DNA from: Nematostella vectensis
Lineage: Eukaryota > Cnidaria > Anthozoa > Actiniaria > Edwardsiidae
Assembly (NCBI RefSeq): GCF_932526225.1
Contig: NC_064043.1
Location: forward strand, 13,266,085 to 13,330,084
DNA length: 64,000 nucleotides
Direction of reading: 5' to 3'
Below, one piece after another: positions 1 through 26,343 of this stretch. Numbering within the stretch: position 1 is the first letter of the stretch; each line of letters starts with the position of its first letter. Position numbers and translations under genes: made by a program. Below the pieces are notes generated by a model. It was not told the DNA's origin and did not search any database. It saw only the letters and a program-made list of their open reading frames with translations.

Positions 1-1
1 C

Positions 2-1801
2 CTAGGTATCGATATCGAGCGCGTTGTGCGGGATTCCAAGAAGATCTTCTCGTGGACGCCTCGCACTGCCGCCATGAGACGATATGAGTACGCCGTCGCT
101 ACATCCAAATCTAAGCCGGTAAGCACTTTTGAGTTTTTCTTTTCCTTTCATCTCTGCCTCTTATACACCTATTTCAAATGAGGTTGCATTTGAGAATCCA
201 TGTGTCGTTACCCCCAGTTATTCATGGGTAGCGTATAAATGGTTAAATCCTGGTATCTGAAAGTCATTTGATAAAGTTCACAGTAACAGGAAGAAGAATT
301 CTACAACTTTGAAAGCCTGGATTTGCTTTTATTTACGCCTATTTTCTTATCTATTTGATACCCATGAAGCACTGCGGGTCACGATACACAGATTCCCAAG
401 TACAAACTATCATCATTTTATTCTCACATCGTTACGTACCTTTTCTCTCTGTCTCAGAGGAGAAGTACCTTTTAAATCCAAATCATTATTTTATTCTCAC
501 ATCACTATTTTACTCTCCTCTCTGTCACCCAGGAGAAAGATTTCTTGTCACTCAAAGACCTCAAGGCGGAGGTGTGTCCGCGCGTCTCTGCGCAAGATCT
601 AGTCCACATCATGGAGTTAGGGGAGAATTCCTGGACTACAAGCAGCACCTCTCCCAGGAAGAAGCCACGTGGGATAGTGGTAGACGTGCGCACGCCCGAC
701 GAGTATCCTTTTCGCCTCTATTAACTGGGCAACTTTAAAGTGGTTACCCTACATTAAGCGGACACTTGCCCATGTCCAAAAATACGCTATTGTTTACCAC
801 AGTATTTTTTAGTGTAAATTTCGAGTTTGATACTTGGATAACAATATTTGATTTGGGTTTTGCGACTGTTTGTCTACTAGAAGTCAACAACTCTTAAATG
901 CGATTTTTCTACTTCGGGTCCTAAATAAGTACTGAATTATTTCATTAGTTGTTAATGCTAACTTTGTTTTTTAACAAGGTAGGTCTTATGATAATTATTA
1001 TGAAAATTTATTTTTAAGTAAAAACAAAAACTAGACTTTCCTTGTCATCAGACAACATCAGCGATTTTGGAACAGGTTATCTAAAGGGTCTAACAATCCT
1101 TGCCCCCGACAAGGTTTCATAATTTTTGTTGACATACTTAACTTAGACCCAGACTGCACCGCGGACAGATCACTGGTAATGTAAACATACCATTCAACCA
1201 GGCCTTCACTGAAGACGGAACTCTTGCTCAGTCTCCCGCTGCCGCCACCTTGGCGACTTTCAAGGGCAAGATAGTGGTTATTATGGGAAACAAGACTAAC
1301 TATCCCGCTAAGGTTAGATTCGCACGCAGAATATATAAACATACAGAACTCACGTATAACGGGCTTCCTTCAAAGGGACCTTTCCTCCATGGGTTGAATA
1401 ACATTGTTTCAGAGCTCTGTCGCCGTGTAGTTCCTGTGCGTTGTCTGCTGTTTTAAGGCCTGTTTTTTCGACAATCCTCATTAGTGGGTCTAACGGCCGT
1501 CGTGACTATGAAATGGCTTCCATGACTGGAATAGCCAATGATCTGTTTTTTACCTTTTTACCTTGCCTGGTTACTCACAGGTCTCTGTGTGCTAAGTGTA
1601 TTATGTCATGCATTCCATAGATCGCGGCAGAACTCGTCGACCTTGGTTACCCGCGGGTCTGTGTGTACTAAGTGTATTATGTCATGCATTCCATAGATCG
1701 CGGCAGAGCTCGTCGACCTTGGTTACCCGCGGGTCTGTGTGTTGGAGGAGAAAGGCATTGCCGTGCTGCGTTCGCAGGGCATTCTCACCGTTCCCACGTA
1801 A
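2..1801 (+). CDS. TBCK: TBCK, C-terminal part (partial at the left edge)
   Basis: Four exons join in phase: 2-118, 533-702, 1153-1312 and 1697-1801 (stop TAA). Donors are at 119 (GTAAGC), 703 (GTATCC) and 1313 (GTTAGA). The last 183 or so residues contain a rhodanese-like domain: VVDVRTPDE at the end of exon 2, HRGQITGNVNIPF at the start of exon 3, GKIVVIMGN, then a final exon ending GILTVPT. This order and the ending match TBC-domain-containing protein kinase-like (TBCK), a pseudokinase-TBC-rhodanese protein linked to mTOR signalling and endosomal trafficking. The kinase and TBC domains lie outside the window. The loop where active rhodaneses carry their catalytic cysteine reads MGNKTNY, with no Cys, so the domain is probably non-catalytic. 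The last exon's acceptor region is tandemly duplicated (see 1561-1742). Confidence 0.9.
1561..1742 (+). repeat. 76-bp tandem duplication carrying the TBCK last-exon acceptor
   Basis: Two near-identical 76-bp units (about 1580-1655 and 1656-1731) follow a partial third. Each contains the acceptor CCATAG and the first coding bases of the last TBCK exon (1621 and 1697). The downstream copy reads through to the normal TBCK ending. The upstream copy runs into a stop codon after 16 residues. Confidence 0.85.
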
Positions 1802-1891
1802 CCCATCAATCAAGTTACTGATGTCATATCATGTTGGAATGCAGGCTATTGCAGTAGATATGGAATTTCAGTCAATCTAAAGGCCATGTTA

Positions 1892-1995
1892 GGCTAAGCT
1901 CAAACGTCGTATTATGCATATTGATGCAAATAAACCATGTGCATTGTTTTATCTTTAATTGCATGCACTTGCACTGAATACGACTCATGAAAAAT
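1892..1995 (+). mobile_element. Partial copy of a Harbinger-like MITE
   Basis: GGCTAAGCTCAAACG after a TTA trinucleotide matches the terminus of the complete MITE at 38537-38668. The internal piece around 1970-1990 (TGAATACGACTCATG) also matches. The right terminus is missing. The rest of 1802-3104, between the convergent TBCK and ST7 genes, shows no coding signal. Confidence 0.6.
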
Positions 1996-2671
1996 ATCTG
2001 CATAGATGACGAATAAAATTTGCAGGATGTAGAAACACGATACACAGGGCCATTTACTCGTAATGTTGCGAAAACTAGAAAATCTACTTTTCTTGCTACT
2101 TGCAACGCACCAAAAAAATTGCAAGTTGCAAAAAGGGATGCTAAACGCGTAATGTTCTCACAACTCGCAACACAAAACAGATTGCGTTGCAAGTTGCAGT
2201 AACAAATACCCCTTGTAACATGGTCTTAAAACGAACGGACACAATTCTCGAACCTGTTTGATCGAGACAAGCATAAATAATGTTTCCTATATACATTGGC
2301 CCGCCAAAGACAAAGTACGCACTTGCTTGGTTCACGAGATTTCAGTACTGTTATGTCAAAAGCCCCTCCAACATTGTAAATAAAGTGAGCAACTGAGAAT
2401 AACTTGTACTTGTATTTTTATTAGGGTCTTTTAGGGGTACATAAATATATCTTTTGTCTATTATCATAACTGTTTAACTCTGTTAAAACATATTCTTGTA
2501 ACACAATGTACTACGTGGTCCGCCTCCTACGTAATACAGCATGTGCGCCTGCTGGAACGTGTTTGCACATAAGAAACAACTCCAACAGGTCTTCTTTATC
2601 TGACTGGTTAACCATTCTTAACGGGCGGCAATTCTCGTTTCTCGTTTTGTAATCCTTAACAGAAGCAGACT

Positions 2672-2842
2672 GGTAACGTGTGGCTGCAGTGTGGGGTTAA
2701 CTTGTACAATGTGAAATAGGTGACGTGTGGCTGCAGTTTTTGGTTTACTTTTACAATGTGAAAAAGGTGACATGTGGCTGCAGTGTGGGGTCTACTTGTA
2801 CAATGTAAAACTGGTGACGTGGCTGCAGTGTGGGGTCTACAA
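2672..2842. repeat. 47-bp minisatellite, four copies
   Basis: Units starting with GGTGACGTGTGGCTGCAG or a close variant recur at about 2672, 2719, 2766 and 2813, a spacing of 47 bp. Confidence 0.8.
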
Positions 2843-3104
2843 CTAGTCTACAACTAGTAGTAGAGATGGAAGGAAAAAAGGTTCTGAAATACACTAAGGG
2901 GAAAACAGGTGATACCGGTTGACATTATCTAAACATAAACTATCGTGGCGATATCCCTGATGATATTATATTGTAAAGATATGGGTAGCACTCTATAGAT
3001 GAAAGTTCCTACATGCACTGCAAGTTACCAAGTTGTACCGTTGCACTAGTCTCGCTATCCATGATACAGTTAGTTCGTCCTTAATCCGTAGCTTGAAAGG
3101 TGAT

Positions 3105-19407
<16,303 letters not shown>

Positions 19408-19497
19408 TTTAGAATAAGGGACTGTTTGACGCATGTGTGTTATTCTGCGCCGCTGGTTGAAATACCGCGTACTCATTTAACTTCGCGAATCACGGAA
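19408..19497. promoter_or_regulatory. Bidirectional promoter region between ST7 and MAT2B
   Basis: Only 90 bp separate the ATG codons of the divergent ST7 (-, 19407) and MAT2B (+, 19498) genes. The start of each reads AAATGGC (AAAATGGCGCC for ST7, AAATGGCCGC for MAT2B), resembling a YY1-type element at the initiation codon. No TATA box is apparent. Transcription starts cannot be placed from sequence alone. Confidence 0.65.
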
Positions 19498-20989
19498 ATG
19501 GCCGCGAAACAGCGCATTTTGATAACTGGTGCCTCTGGTTTGCTTGGGCGAGCCTTGATGAACGAATTCACTCAATATAGTGCATGGGAAGTGCTTGGCC
19601 TTGCATACAGTCGTGTGCACGGGAATCTCAAGAAAGCAAACTTGTTGGATTTTGACGAAATGAGTAAATTAGTGATCGACTTCAAACCGCACTTGTTGAT
19701 TCACGCGGCTGCAGAAAGAAGACCGGATGTTGTAGAGAACGATCCTTCAGTAACAGAGAAACTTAATATCGGTACAACCCAGTTCTTGGCCAAGACTATC
19801 GAAAGTCTAAACTATGGTTTAAGTAAGCCAGAGCATTTCATGGTTTATATTAGTACGGATTACGTTTTTGATGGCAACGCTGCACCATATAAGCCAAATG
19901 ATGCCCCAAATCCACTAAATAAATACGGGGAAAGTAAACTTGAAGGGGAGAAGGCGGTACAGAAGGAACATAAGAATGGTATCATCCTCAGAGTACCTGT
20001 GCTGTATGGAGACGTGGAATCATTAGATGAGAGCGCTGTCACGGGTAATGAAATAGAAAGGGCCAAGTATAGATCCTTGAGTGTTCAGTAAATGAAATAC
20101 GTCTTTGTGTAATTTATGGCAGTCCGAGTTGAGTATACATTTTAGTGCATTGCAAAAAAAAAAAAACTAGTGTGAGGCCGTGCTGTAGAGTGCTTTATAT
20201 TTACCTGATGCAACCAGGCCCGTACCCAGGATTTTTCGTTCGCACCCCCTGCAACCCCGCTGGGTATGGGCCTGGCAGGTAGCATATCAATAAGCAATAA
20301 TGAAGGGAGTACTTATATCTATGTTGTTGCTTTATTATGTTGCTATTATCCTCAAGGATTGTCAGAGTTTCAAAATTTGAAACAAAATAAGATCCCTCAG
20401 ACCCCCCCCCCATTATGTATTTGACTCCCCCCACCCACCATCACCACCAAGAGAGGTAAGTTAGTGGCCCATTTCAAAATTAATACATTCTATTTGAGTT
20501 ACCTATAAATGTGTGCATGTCAAGCACATTTTATAACATGTATAATGTTTTGTCTGACATGTGTGTACAAAGCTCACAAGTATCTACTTGTTTGTAACAG
20601 TTTTATTGAAGGTGCTCAAGCAGAAAGAAGAAACTGTAATTGATGACTACCTGATCCGCTATCCCACCCTTGTGGATGATGTTGCTGGTATCTGTCATTC
20701 TCTTTGTGAAGAAAAGCTCAAGAATGGTTCATCCTTAAGTGGCATTTTCCATTGGAGTGGCAATCAAGCTATGACCAAATTCCAAATGATATGTCTGATG
20801 GCAGAACTGTTCAAGCTTCCCATGTCACACGTGAAGGGAAATAAGAATGCCCCTTCTGGTCCTACAAGAAGGCCATTTAATACTGCACTGCATTGCGGAA
20901 AGATGGAAGATTTGCTAGGGGAAAAAGTTAGTTTGTTCCAAACTCCATTAAGGGAAGGACTCAAAAGGTACTTGGTAAAACACATTTAG
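19498..20989 (+). CDS. MAT2B: MAT2B, methionine adenosyltransferase regulatory subunit beta
   Basis: Two exons, 19498-20044 and 20601-20989, join in phase 1 (donor GTAATG at 20045, acceptor TTTGTAACAG). The product is 311 aa (human about 334). It is an extended short-chain dehydrogenase/reductase fold: the Rossmann motif T-G-A-S-G-L-L-G lies at residues 10-17, HAAAERRPDVVE near residue 75, ISTDYVFDG near 118, and Y143-x3-K147 corresponds to the SDR YxxxK pair. Further family blocks are ILRVPVLYGDVE and GIFHWSGNQAMTKF. The protein binds MAT2A and regulates S-adenosylmethionine synthesis; it is related to bacterial dTDP-4-dehydrorhamnose reductase (RmlD). It shares a short divergent promoter with ST7. 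The intron contains an A-run and C-rich transposon-like sequence (about 20150-20440). Confidence 0.96.
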
Positions 20990-21386
20990 ATAATGAGATA
21001 TATTATTTGCATAGGGAGGGAACATGGGGGGAGGGGTGGAATTACCTGTATGGAGATACTACTTGGACCAAACTTCCCTCAGTCCTAGAATTTAAGTTTT
21101 GTCTTGAGACAACGTGCTCCCCTCCAATACACGTTTTAGGCCAGCTCCACCTCTCCTAATTATAAGGTTGTAAAGCCAAAGGTGTTAATTGAATTTGTTG
21201 TAATGATAATATAGCTTAATAAGTTCTATTGCAGTTATAAACTTAATTCCAAAATAGGTGTAACATATTATAATATACTGTGAGGCTGGTATCTTTCAGT
21301 TACAAAGTATTGAAAACAATCAGTCCTTGTTTGTAATGGCCAATGCTGCGTAAAATCACTTGATTGTGAATTAAGTGGTAGATAGG

Positions 21387-21524
21387 TGTAATAAGTTGAC
21401 TTGAAGGCTTTTTATTCACCTATTTTATTAACACAGTACAAAACATGGCGGACTACACGAGGAACTCAATCCGGGTGCGCATGTGCGAAAGATATGCTAA
21501 TTAACCGGAAGTAAAACTACAACA
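21387..21524 (-). repeat. 3' LTR
   Basis: 138 bp, identical to the other LTR. On the minus strand it begins TGTTGTAG and ends CTTATTACA. Confidence 0.95.
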
Positions 21525-21535
21525 TCCCCTTCTCT
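21525..21535 (-). other. Polypurine tract
   Basis: AGAGAAGGGGA lies immediately upstream of the 3' LTR on the element strand. Confidence 0.75.
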
Positions 21536-21669
21536 AAGCTGAAAAGCTGAAAAATTACATGAGTACAAATGTGACTGGTAGTGTCCAATTAGGGGTGTAA
21601 AAAAACAACAAAGAACTTTGCAGTACTAATAATAACATAGTTCAATATCTAATGTTTGTGTAGCAAATG

Positions 21670-24600
21670 CTACAAGTCCAGTCTGTCTGGGGGCTTCACT
21701 GTCCGTGTTGATCTGCGTAATGGTGGACCACTTTGGGTAGGTGTGGACTTCGCAGGGGTACCAGGTGTAGACGTCCTTGGCTCTGTTGGGGGTTGGTTGC
21801 CGTTAGGTGCTGGTTCTGCTACAGGCTCATAGTCATCAGTAGCTGAGGTATTATTCAAGCTTAGTTTTTCACCTGTGGGACGAATGTGTCTGCGGTTTCT
21901 GGTGAGAGTACTGCCATTGGCCATGTCCACAATGTGCGAGCGTGGGGTTGGCGCAGCGGCTCGAACTATTCCTGGCTCCCATTTGGAGTTGAGGGGGTTG
22001 AAGACTCTGACAGCGTCCTGAGGGTAGACAGGCTGTAGACACTTGGAAGTCCTGTCGTAATATGATTTCTGTCGGTCTTGTCTGGCTTGCAGCTTGACAT
22101 TGGCATCATAGTCAGGTTTGTTCAGTAGTGCATGCCTGGAAGTAGCTGGCAGGTTAGACTGATATATTCTGGAATTTAGCAACTCTGCTGGTGATGGCAG
22201 GGTGTGACCCAAAGGGGTTGTTCTCAGGCACAGCATGGCTAGATGTGGGTCTTGCCCTGATTCCTTGCACTTTTGAAGGAGATCCTTGACAGTTTGCACA
22301 TTTCTCTCTATGAAGCCATTAGCCTCCTTGTAGTATGGGCTTGTAGTTGTATGAATAAATCCATAGGTGCTGCTGAAAACCTTGAATAGAGCAGACGTAA
22401 ACTGGGTGTCATGTCCTGTGACAAGTTTGTCTGGTATGCCATGTTCCTCAAATATTCCTTTGAGGTGAGCGATGACAGTAGATGATTGGATGTTAGTTAG
22501 CTTGCGCACAATTGGGAACTTACTGTAGTAATCAGAGAGTAGTAAGTATGGTGAACCGTTCCAGGAGAACAAGTCAGATGCTAGGGTGTGCCAGGGCCTT
22601 GGTGGAACATCATGAGGCATTAGCGGTTCTTTAGTGTTCATGGACTGATTATGCTGACAGGGAGCACAACTCTTGACCATGTTGTCGATGTCGGCATTGA
22701 TGTTCGCCCAAAAGACTGATCCCTTGGCTCTGAGCTTGCATTTTTCCGCACCCTGGTGTGCATAGTGTAGCTGCTGTAGAACATCTGGTTGCAGGGTCTT
22801 TGGAATTACAATTCGGGTACCCTTCAGGACCAATCCATCGGTGACAGTAAGTTCGTCACGATAGTTCCAGTATGGGTGTAGTAACTCCGGGCATTCAGCT
22901 CTTTTGTTTGGCCAACCTTGGGCGATGACGGCACGAAGTGAGTGAAGTGTTGTGTCCTTCCTCGTCTCCTCTTGGATCTGCGTTATCCTAGTAGGGCTAG
23001 CATTGAGGTGCAAGTGTAGCTCATGTATAGAGACATCAAGTCCAGCGATAGTGTCACCGGGACTTGGGTTAAGTCGTGAGAGGGCGTCGGCCAGGGGTAT
23101 GTCCTTCCCTGGGACATATCGAATGTCGATGTCGTATTTCTGTATCCGCAGCATCATCCTGGCAATGCGGGGTGGCGCGCTGGCCAGATGCTTTTTGAAT
23201 ATTGCCTCCAGTGGCTTGTGGTCCGTGTGGACCTGGACGTGGCGTCCATAAGCGTAGTAGTGGAATTTCTCGAGACCATGGACGACTGCAAGCATTTCCC
23301 TTTCTATGTTGGAGTACCTCCTCTCGGTTTCAGTGAGTAGCTTACTTCTGTACTCCACAGGGCCTTTATCTTGGATGAGTGTCGCGCCGAGGCCACGTTG
23401 AGATGCATCCACCTGGATTACGACAGGCTTGGTGCTGTCGAAATACTGCAGCGAGGCTGGCGATGTGATGAGTTTCTTGATGTCATCTACAGCTTTCTGG
23501 TGTTCTGGGCACCACTGGAATTGACTACTTTTCCTTGTCAAGTCCCAGAGGACCGCTGCTGTTGAAGCGAGGTTGGGTATGAAACGGCTAAGGTATTGCG
23601 TCATACCTAGGAAGACTTGGAGATCTGTGAGGCTCGTTGAAGGATCCATGTTGTTGATGGCTTCAACCTTAGCAGGGTCAAGTTTCAGACCATCTGCACT
23701 TAGGGTGTGTCCGAAGAAGACAAGTTCCTTGCTGGCAATTTTGCATTTGTCAGCATTGAATTTCAGACCAGTTTCACGGGCACGCTCCATTACTGCTTTC
23801 AGGTTATTGTCATGCTCCTTACGGTTGCGTCCGTAAACAACTATGTCGTCTGTGATGCCTGTCACCCCAGGTAAGTCACCAAAGGTTTCGTCGACCTTCT
23901 TTTGGAAGATGTCCTGAGCACAAATCAGACCAAAGGGTAGTCGTAGGAATCTGAATCTTCCATGGGGAGAGTTGAATGTTGTATAGAGTGAGCTTTCCTG
24001 GTCAAGCTTTATGTTCCAATAACCGCTGCGGGCGTCAACTATGGAGAAGTACTCGGATCCACTTAGCTTTGATAAGACTTCATCAAGAGTGGGTGTACGA
24101 TGATGTGGACGTTTGATGGCGCAGTTGAGGTCCTTTGGATCAAGGCAGAGTCGTATGGAGCCATTCCGCTTTGTGGAACAGACTAGCGAGTTGACCCAGT
24201 CAGTGGGTTCATCAACCTTGGTGATGATTCCTTGCTGTACGAGGGATTCCAACTCCTTGCGCAGAGGCTCCTGAAGTGCTTCAGGGACTCGTCGTGGCGG
24301 GTGAACCACAGCGGGTACTGTAGGGTCAAGTGTGATATGGAACTCTCCGTTGAAGCATCCGATGCCTTCGAAGCAGTCAGCATACTGTCTTAGTAGAGCT
24401 GCCTTTGCCTCAGGGTCATCCTTGGGTACTTGAGCTGGTCGTATTTCGGCTGGCTCAGCCTGGTCTTTGCTTAGACTGTGGTTAAGGGTTACAAGCTTCA
24501 TTGCAGTACATGTGGGTAGTCCTAGGATTGTAGGTCCTGTCGTGTTTACAACATGAAATTCATGAGGGCTGGACTGACCGTTATGTAGTAAAGTGAGGTT

Positions 24601-25365
24601 GCAGGTACCGTAGTGTTGTACTTCATGGCCTCCATATGCTGTTATCCTTGTGTCTGATGGGGCTAAGCTGAGGGGCTTGCCGTCTATGTCGCAGAGTGAC
24701 TCTGGATAGATGTGCTTGTAGTTGCTTAATGGGGTTTGTATTTGTTTATTTTCACGTGAGTGTGTCTTGGGATGTGAAGAAGGGCTTTTGTGGGTTGTTG
24801 CGTGTACAGGTATAGTGTTTGTGCCTCTAATATCTTGTAACTGAGCCGAAGTGGCTTCCTCAGTCCTGGCTATGTCTATTGCCTTAGCGAGCGTTAGAGT
24901 TTTGTCTAACTCGAGGAGTTTAGCCTGGACACGTGGGCGGCGAGACCCGAAAATTAGAGCGTCAATAATGTGTTCGTCTACATTATCATACCTGCATTCG
25001 CTGGCTAGCAATCTTACTTTCTTTATAAATGAATCCACTGGTTCATCGTCCTTTTGCTTCAGAGTGCGTAGTTTAAATCGTGCTAAGCGAAAATTGCTCT
25101 TGGGGGCGACGTATTCTTCAAACTTCTCCCAGTAAGTTGACAGCTTTTTCTTCTCGTCTGAGGTTAGCGACCACGTAGAAACTAATTCAATTCCTTCTTC
25201 TCCCGTCCATATCAACAGATAACTGACCTTTTCTTTCTCCGATTTGGACTTAAGCGGGCCAGAAAAGTACAATTCGACGGTTGCCTTGAACTTTTTTAGC
25301 GCTTGTTGAAGATCGGTTGCATTCCAGTCCATACGAGGACTAGTGAGTCCAGTGAGTTCGGCCAT
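21670..25365 (-). CDS. Gag-Pol polyprotein of the Ty3-type element, lacking zinc knuckle and protease active site
   Basis: The ORF is 1231 residues. Residues 12-175 look like gag capsid (FEEYVAPKSN, DSFIKKVRLLASEC). The zinc knuckle and the DTG/DSG protease triad expected next are absent: the sequence passes from residue 178 to ESLCDIDGKPL and the protease tail TGPTILGLPTC (276-286), suggesting an in-frame internal deletion. Reverse transcriptase follows at about 380-560 with D444 (SIVDARSG) and D506-D507 (GITDDIVVYG). RNase H is at about 648-770 (VDASQRGLGA, TDHKPL, ADALSR). Integrase runs from about 860: HHCC with C900/C903, D931 and E1020. The second catalytic Asp is expected 35 residues before E1020, but position 984 is Gly (LVTGHDTQF). 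The chain is open, but as read it would lack protease and probably integrase activity. Confidence 0.92.
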   Translation of the reverse strand: MAELTGLTSPRMDWNATDLQQALKKFKATVELYFSGPLKSKSEKEKVSYLLIWTGEEGIELVSTWSLTSDEKKKLSTYWEKFEEYVAPKSNFRLARFKLRTLKQKDDEPVDSFIKKVRLLASECRYDNVDEHIIDALIFGSRRPRVQAKLLELDKTLTLAKAIDIARTEEATSAQLQDIRGTNTIPVHATTHKSPSSHPKTHSRENKQIQTPLSNYKHIYPESLCDIDGKPLSLAPSDTRITAYGGHEVQHYGTCNLTLLHNGQSSPHEFHVVNTTGPTILGLPTCTAMKLVTLNHSLSKDQAEPAEIRPAQVPKDDPEAKAALLRQYADCFEGIGCFNGEFHITLDPTVPAVVHPPRRVPEALQEPLRKELESLVQQGIITKVDEPTDWVNSLVCSTKRNGSIRLCLDPKDLNCAIKRPHHRTPTLDEVLSKLSGSEYFSIVDARSGYWNIKLDQESSLYTTFNSPHGRFRFLRLPFGLICAQDIFQKKVDETFGDLPGVTGITDDIVVYGRNRKEHDNNLKAVMERARETGLKFNADKCKIASKELVFFGHTLSADGLKLDPAKVEAINNMDPSTSLTDLQVFLGMTQYLSRFIPNLASTAAVLWDLTRKSSQFQWCPEHQKAVDDIKKLITSPASLQYFDSTKPVVIQVDASQRGLGATLIQDKGPVEYRSKLLTETERRYSNIEREMLAVVHGLEKFHYYAYGRHVQVHTDHKPLEAIFKKHLASAPPRIARMMLRIQKYDIDIRYVPGKDIPLADALSRLNPSPGDTIAGLDVSIHELHLHLNASPTRITQIQEETRKDTTLHSLRAVIAQGWPNKRAECPELLHPYWNYRDELTVTDGLVLKGTRIVIPKTLQPDVLQQLHYAHQGAEKCKLRAKGSVFWANINADIDNMVKSCAPCQHNQSMNTKEPLMPHDVPPRPWHTLASDLFSWNGSPYLLLSDYYSKFPIVRKLTNIQSSTVIAHLKGIFEEHGIPDKLVTGHDTQFTSALFKVFSSTYGFIHTTTSPYYKEANGFIERNVQTVKDLLQKCKESGQDPHLAMLCLRTTPLGHTLPSPAELLNSRIYQSNLPATSRHALLNKPDYDANVKLQARQDRQKSYYDRTSKCLQPVYPQDAVRVFNPLNSKWEPGIVRAAAPTPRSHIVDMANGSTLTRNRRHIRPTGEKLSLNNTSATDDYEPVAEPAPNGNQPPTEPRTSTPGTPAKSTPTQSGPPLRRSTRTVKPPDRLDL

Positions 25366-25440
25366 TTTCCTTGTGTAAACTTGCTAGATTTCTCGTAAAA
25401 TACCGACCTGGTATGTTTGAGAGTGATTTTCCTTCAGTTT

Positions 25441-25453
25441 GCTTCTGACACCA
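25441..25453 (-). other. Primer binding site, tRNA-Leu type
   Basis: On the element strand the LTR is followed directly by TGGTGTCAGAAGC. The first 12 bases complement the 3' end of animal tRNA-Leu (ends CTTCTGACACCA), as in Mag-clade elements such as Steamer; the tRNA identity is from memory. Confidence 0.7.
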
Positions 25454-25591
25454 TGTAATAAGTTGACTTGAAGGCTTTTTATTCACCTATTTTATTAACA
25501 CAGTACAAAACATGGCGGACTACACGAGGAACTCAATCCGGGTGCGCATGTGCGAAAGATATGCTAATTAACCGGAAGTAAAACTACAACA
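25454..25591 (-). repeat. 5' LTR
   Basis: 138 bp, unusually short for a Ty3-type LTR. It contains GCATATCTTTCGCACATG on the minus strand and a CATGGCGGAC stretch on the plus strand. Confidence 0.95.
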
Positions 25592-26209
25592 ATAGGGTTG
25601 TCGGTTGATCCAAGGCATCAAGACCATGTTTTTTCATGAATTTGATATTGTGCCAACAAAGTTTCATACCTTCACAGAGGAATTATGGATGCGTTCTGCT
25701 ATTAGAGCATGGAGTATGTTCAAGAGGGTCGTCTAAAAGCAATGATCTTAATCTAGAGTCCTTTACATACATGTATTTCTGAAATATATCGACTTCTAAT
25801 GAAAGTTACTGTACCCATTTGATGTCGGTACGGCTAGTTGGAATGGGATTTTTCTATTATGGACAAGTTCCTGGCTACCAAAAAAACGCGACGATACTCG
25901 ACCAGTATTTCTGTATTTTTAGTTTGCCCCTACTCTGACAAGAATTTGTTAAAGTCTCCCCCCATCTTTCTGTTTGGCCTCTGCATTTTTACGACCATTT
26001 TATTACGACTACGCATAGAAACTGTATTTTATCTGTATTTTATTATTGTTGGAAAAATGTAAAAATAAACACACTATCCATTAAAATTTTGTTGCGATAA
26101 TTTTCTTTCAAAGTTTTAAACTTTGCTGTCATTTTAAATAGTTTCACACGATATTAGGTAACTGTAATTTAATCTATATACAAAAAATACTGTGTTGGTT
26201 TGAGAAAAA

Positions 26210-26263
26210 TACAAACTACATAGGTTTCCCTACAGGTCTGTTTCGTGGTTGCCCACTCATCAG
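26210..26263 (-). ncRNA. Candidate hammerhead ribozyme core (minus strand, mirror copy)
   Basis: Exact mirror image of the plus-strand core across the palindrome centre, with the same CTGATGA, GTGG-GCAA-CCAC, GAAA and GUA elements on the minus strand. Confidence 0.6.
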
Positions 26264-26271
26264 GGGATCCC

Positions 26272-26325
26272 CTGATGAGTGGGCAACCACGAAACAGACC
26301 TGTAGGGAAACCTATGTAGTTTGTA
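26272..26325 (+). ncRNA. Candidate hammerhead ribozyme core (plus strand)
   Basis: CTGATGA (26272-26278) is followed by a 4-bp stem II, GTGG/CCAC, closed by a GCAA tetraloop (26279-26290). Then come GAAA (26291-26294) and stem III: CAGAC (26295-26299) pairs with GTTTG (26319-26323), with an inner TAGG-GAAA-CCTA hairpin. T26324-A26325 completes a GUA cleavage triplet. All invariant core positions of the hammerhead are present. Stem I is not evident because the inverted copy lies directly upstream. Hammerheads of this kind are known in Penelope-like elements and retrozymes. Activity is unproven. Confidence 0.65.
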
Positions 26326-26343
26326 TTTTTCTCAAACCAACAC

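Larger units (their letters stand above)
21387..25591 (-). mobile_element. Complete Ty3/gypsy-type LTR retrotransposon
   Basis: Two 138-bp direct repeats (21387-21524 and 25454-25591), starting TGTAATAAG and ending CTACAACA on the + strand, are identical by eye. The 5-bp target duplication ATAGG flanks them at 21382-21386 and 25592-25596. Next to the right-hand (5') LTR is a tRNA primer site, and next to the left-hand LTR a purine tract. One ORF fills the interior on the minus strand. Gag-RT-RNaseH-integrase order identifies Ty3/gypsy (Metaviridae). LTR identity implies recent insertion downstream of MAT2B. Confidence 0.97.
26192..26343. repeat. 152-bp perfect palindrome
   Basis: The left half (26192-26267) is the exact reverse complement of the right half (26268-26343), with no spacer; the centre is GGGGATCCCC. 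Each half carries one copy of the ribozyme-type repeat also found at 61651-61783. Confidence 0.95.

Noticed and set aside
309-738. Overlapping plus-strand frames over the TBCK rhodanese exon
   Set aside because: Only 533-702 in one frame continues the TBCK reading with proper splice sites; the remainder is intron.
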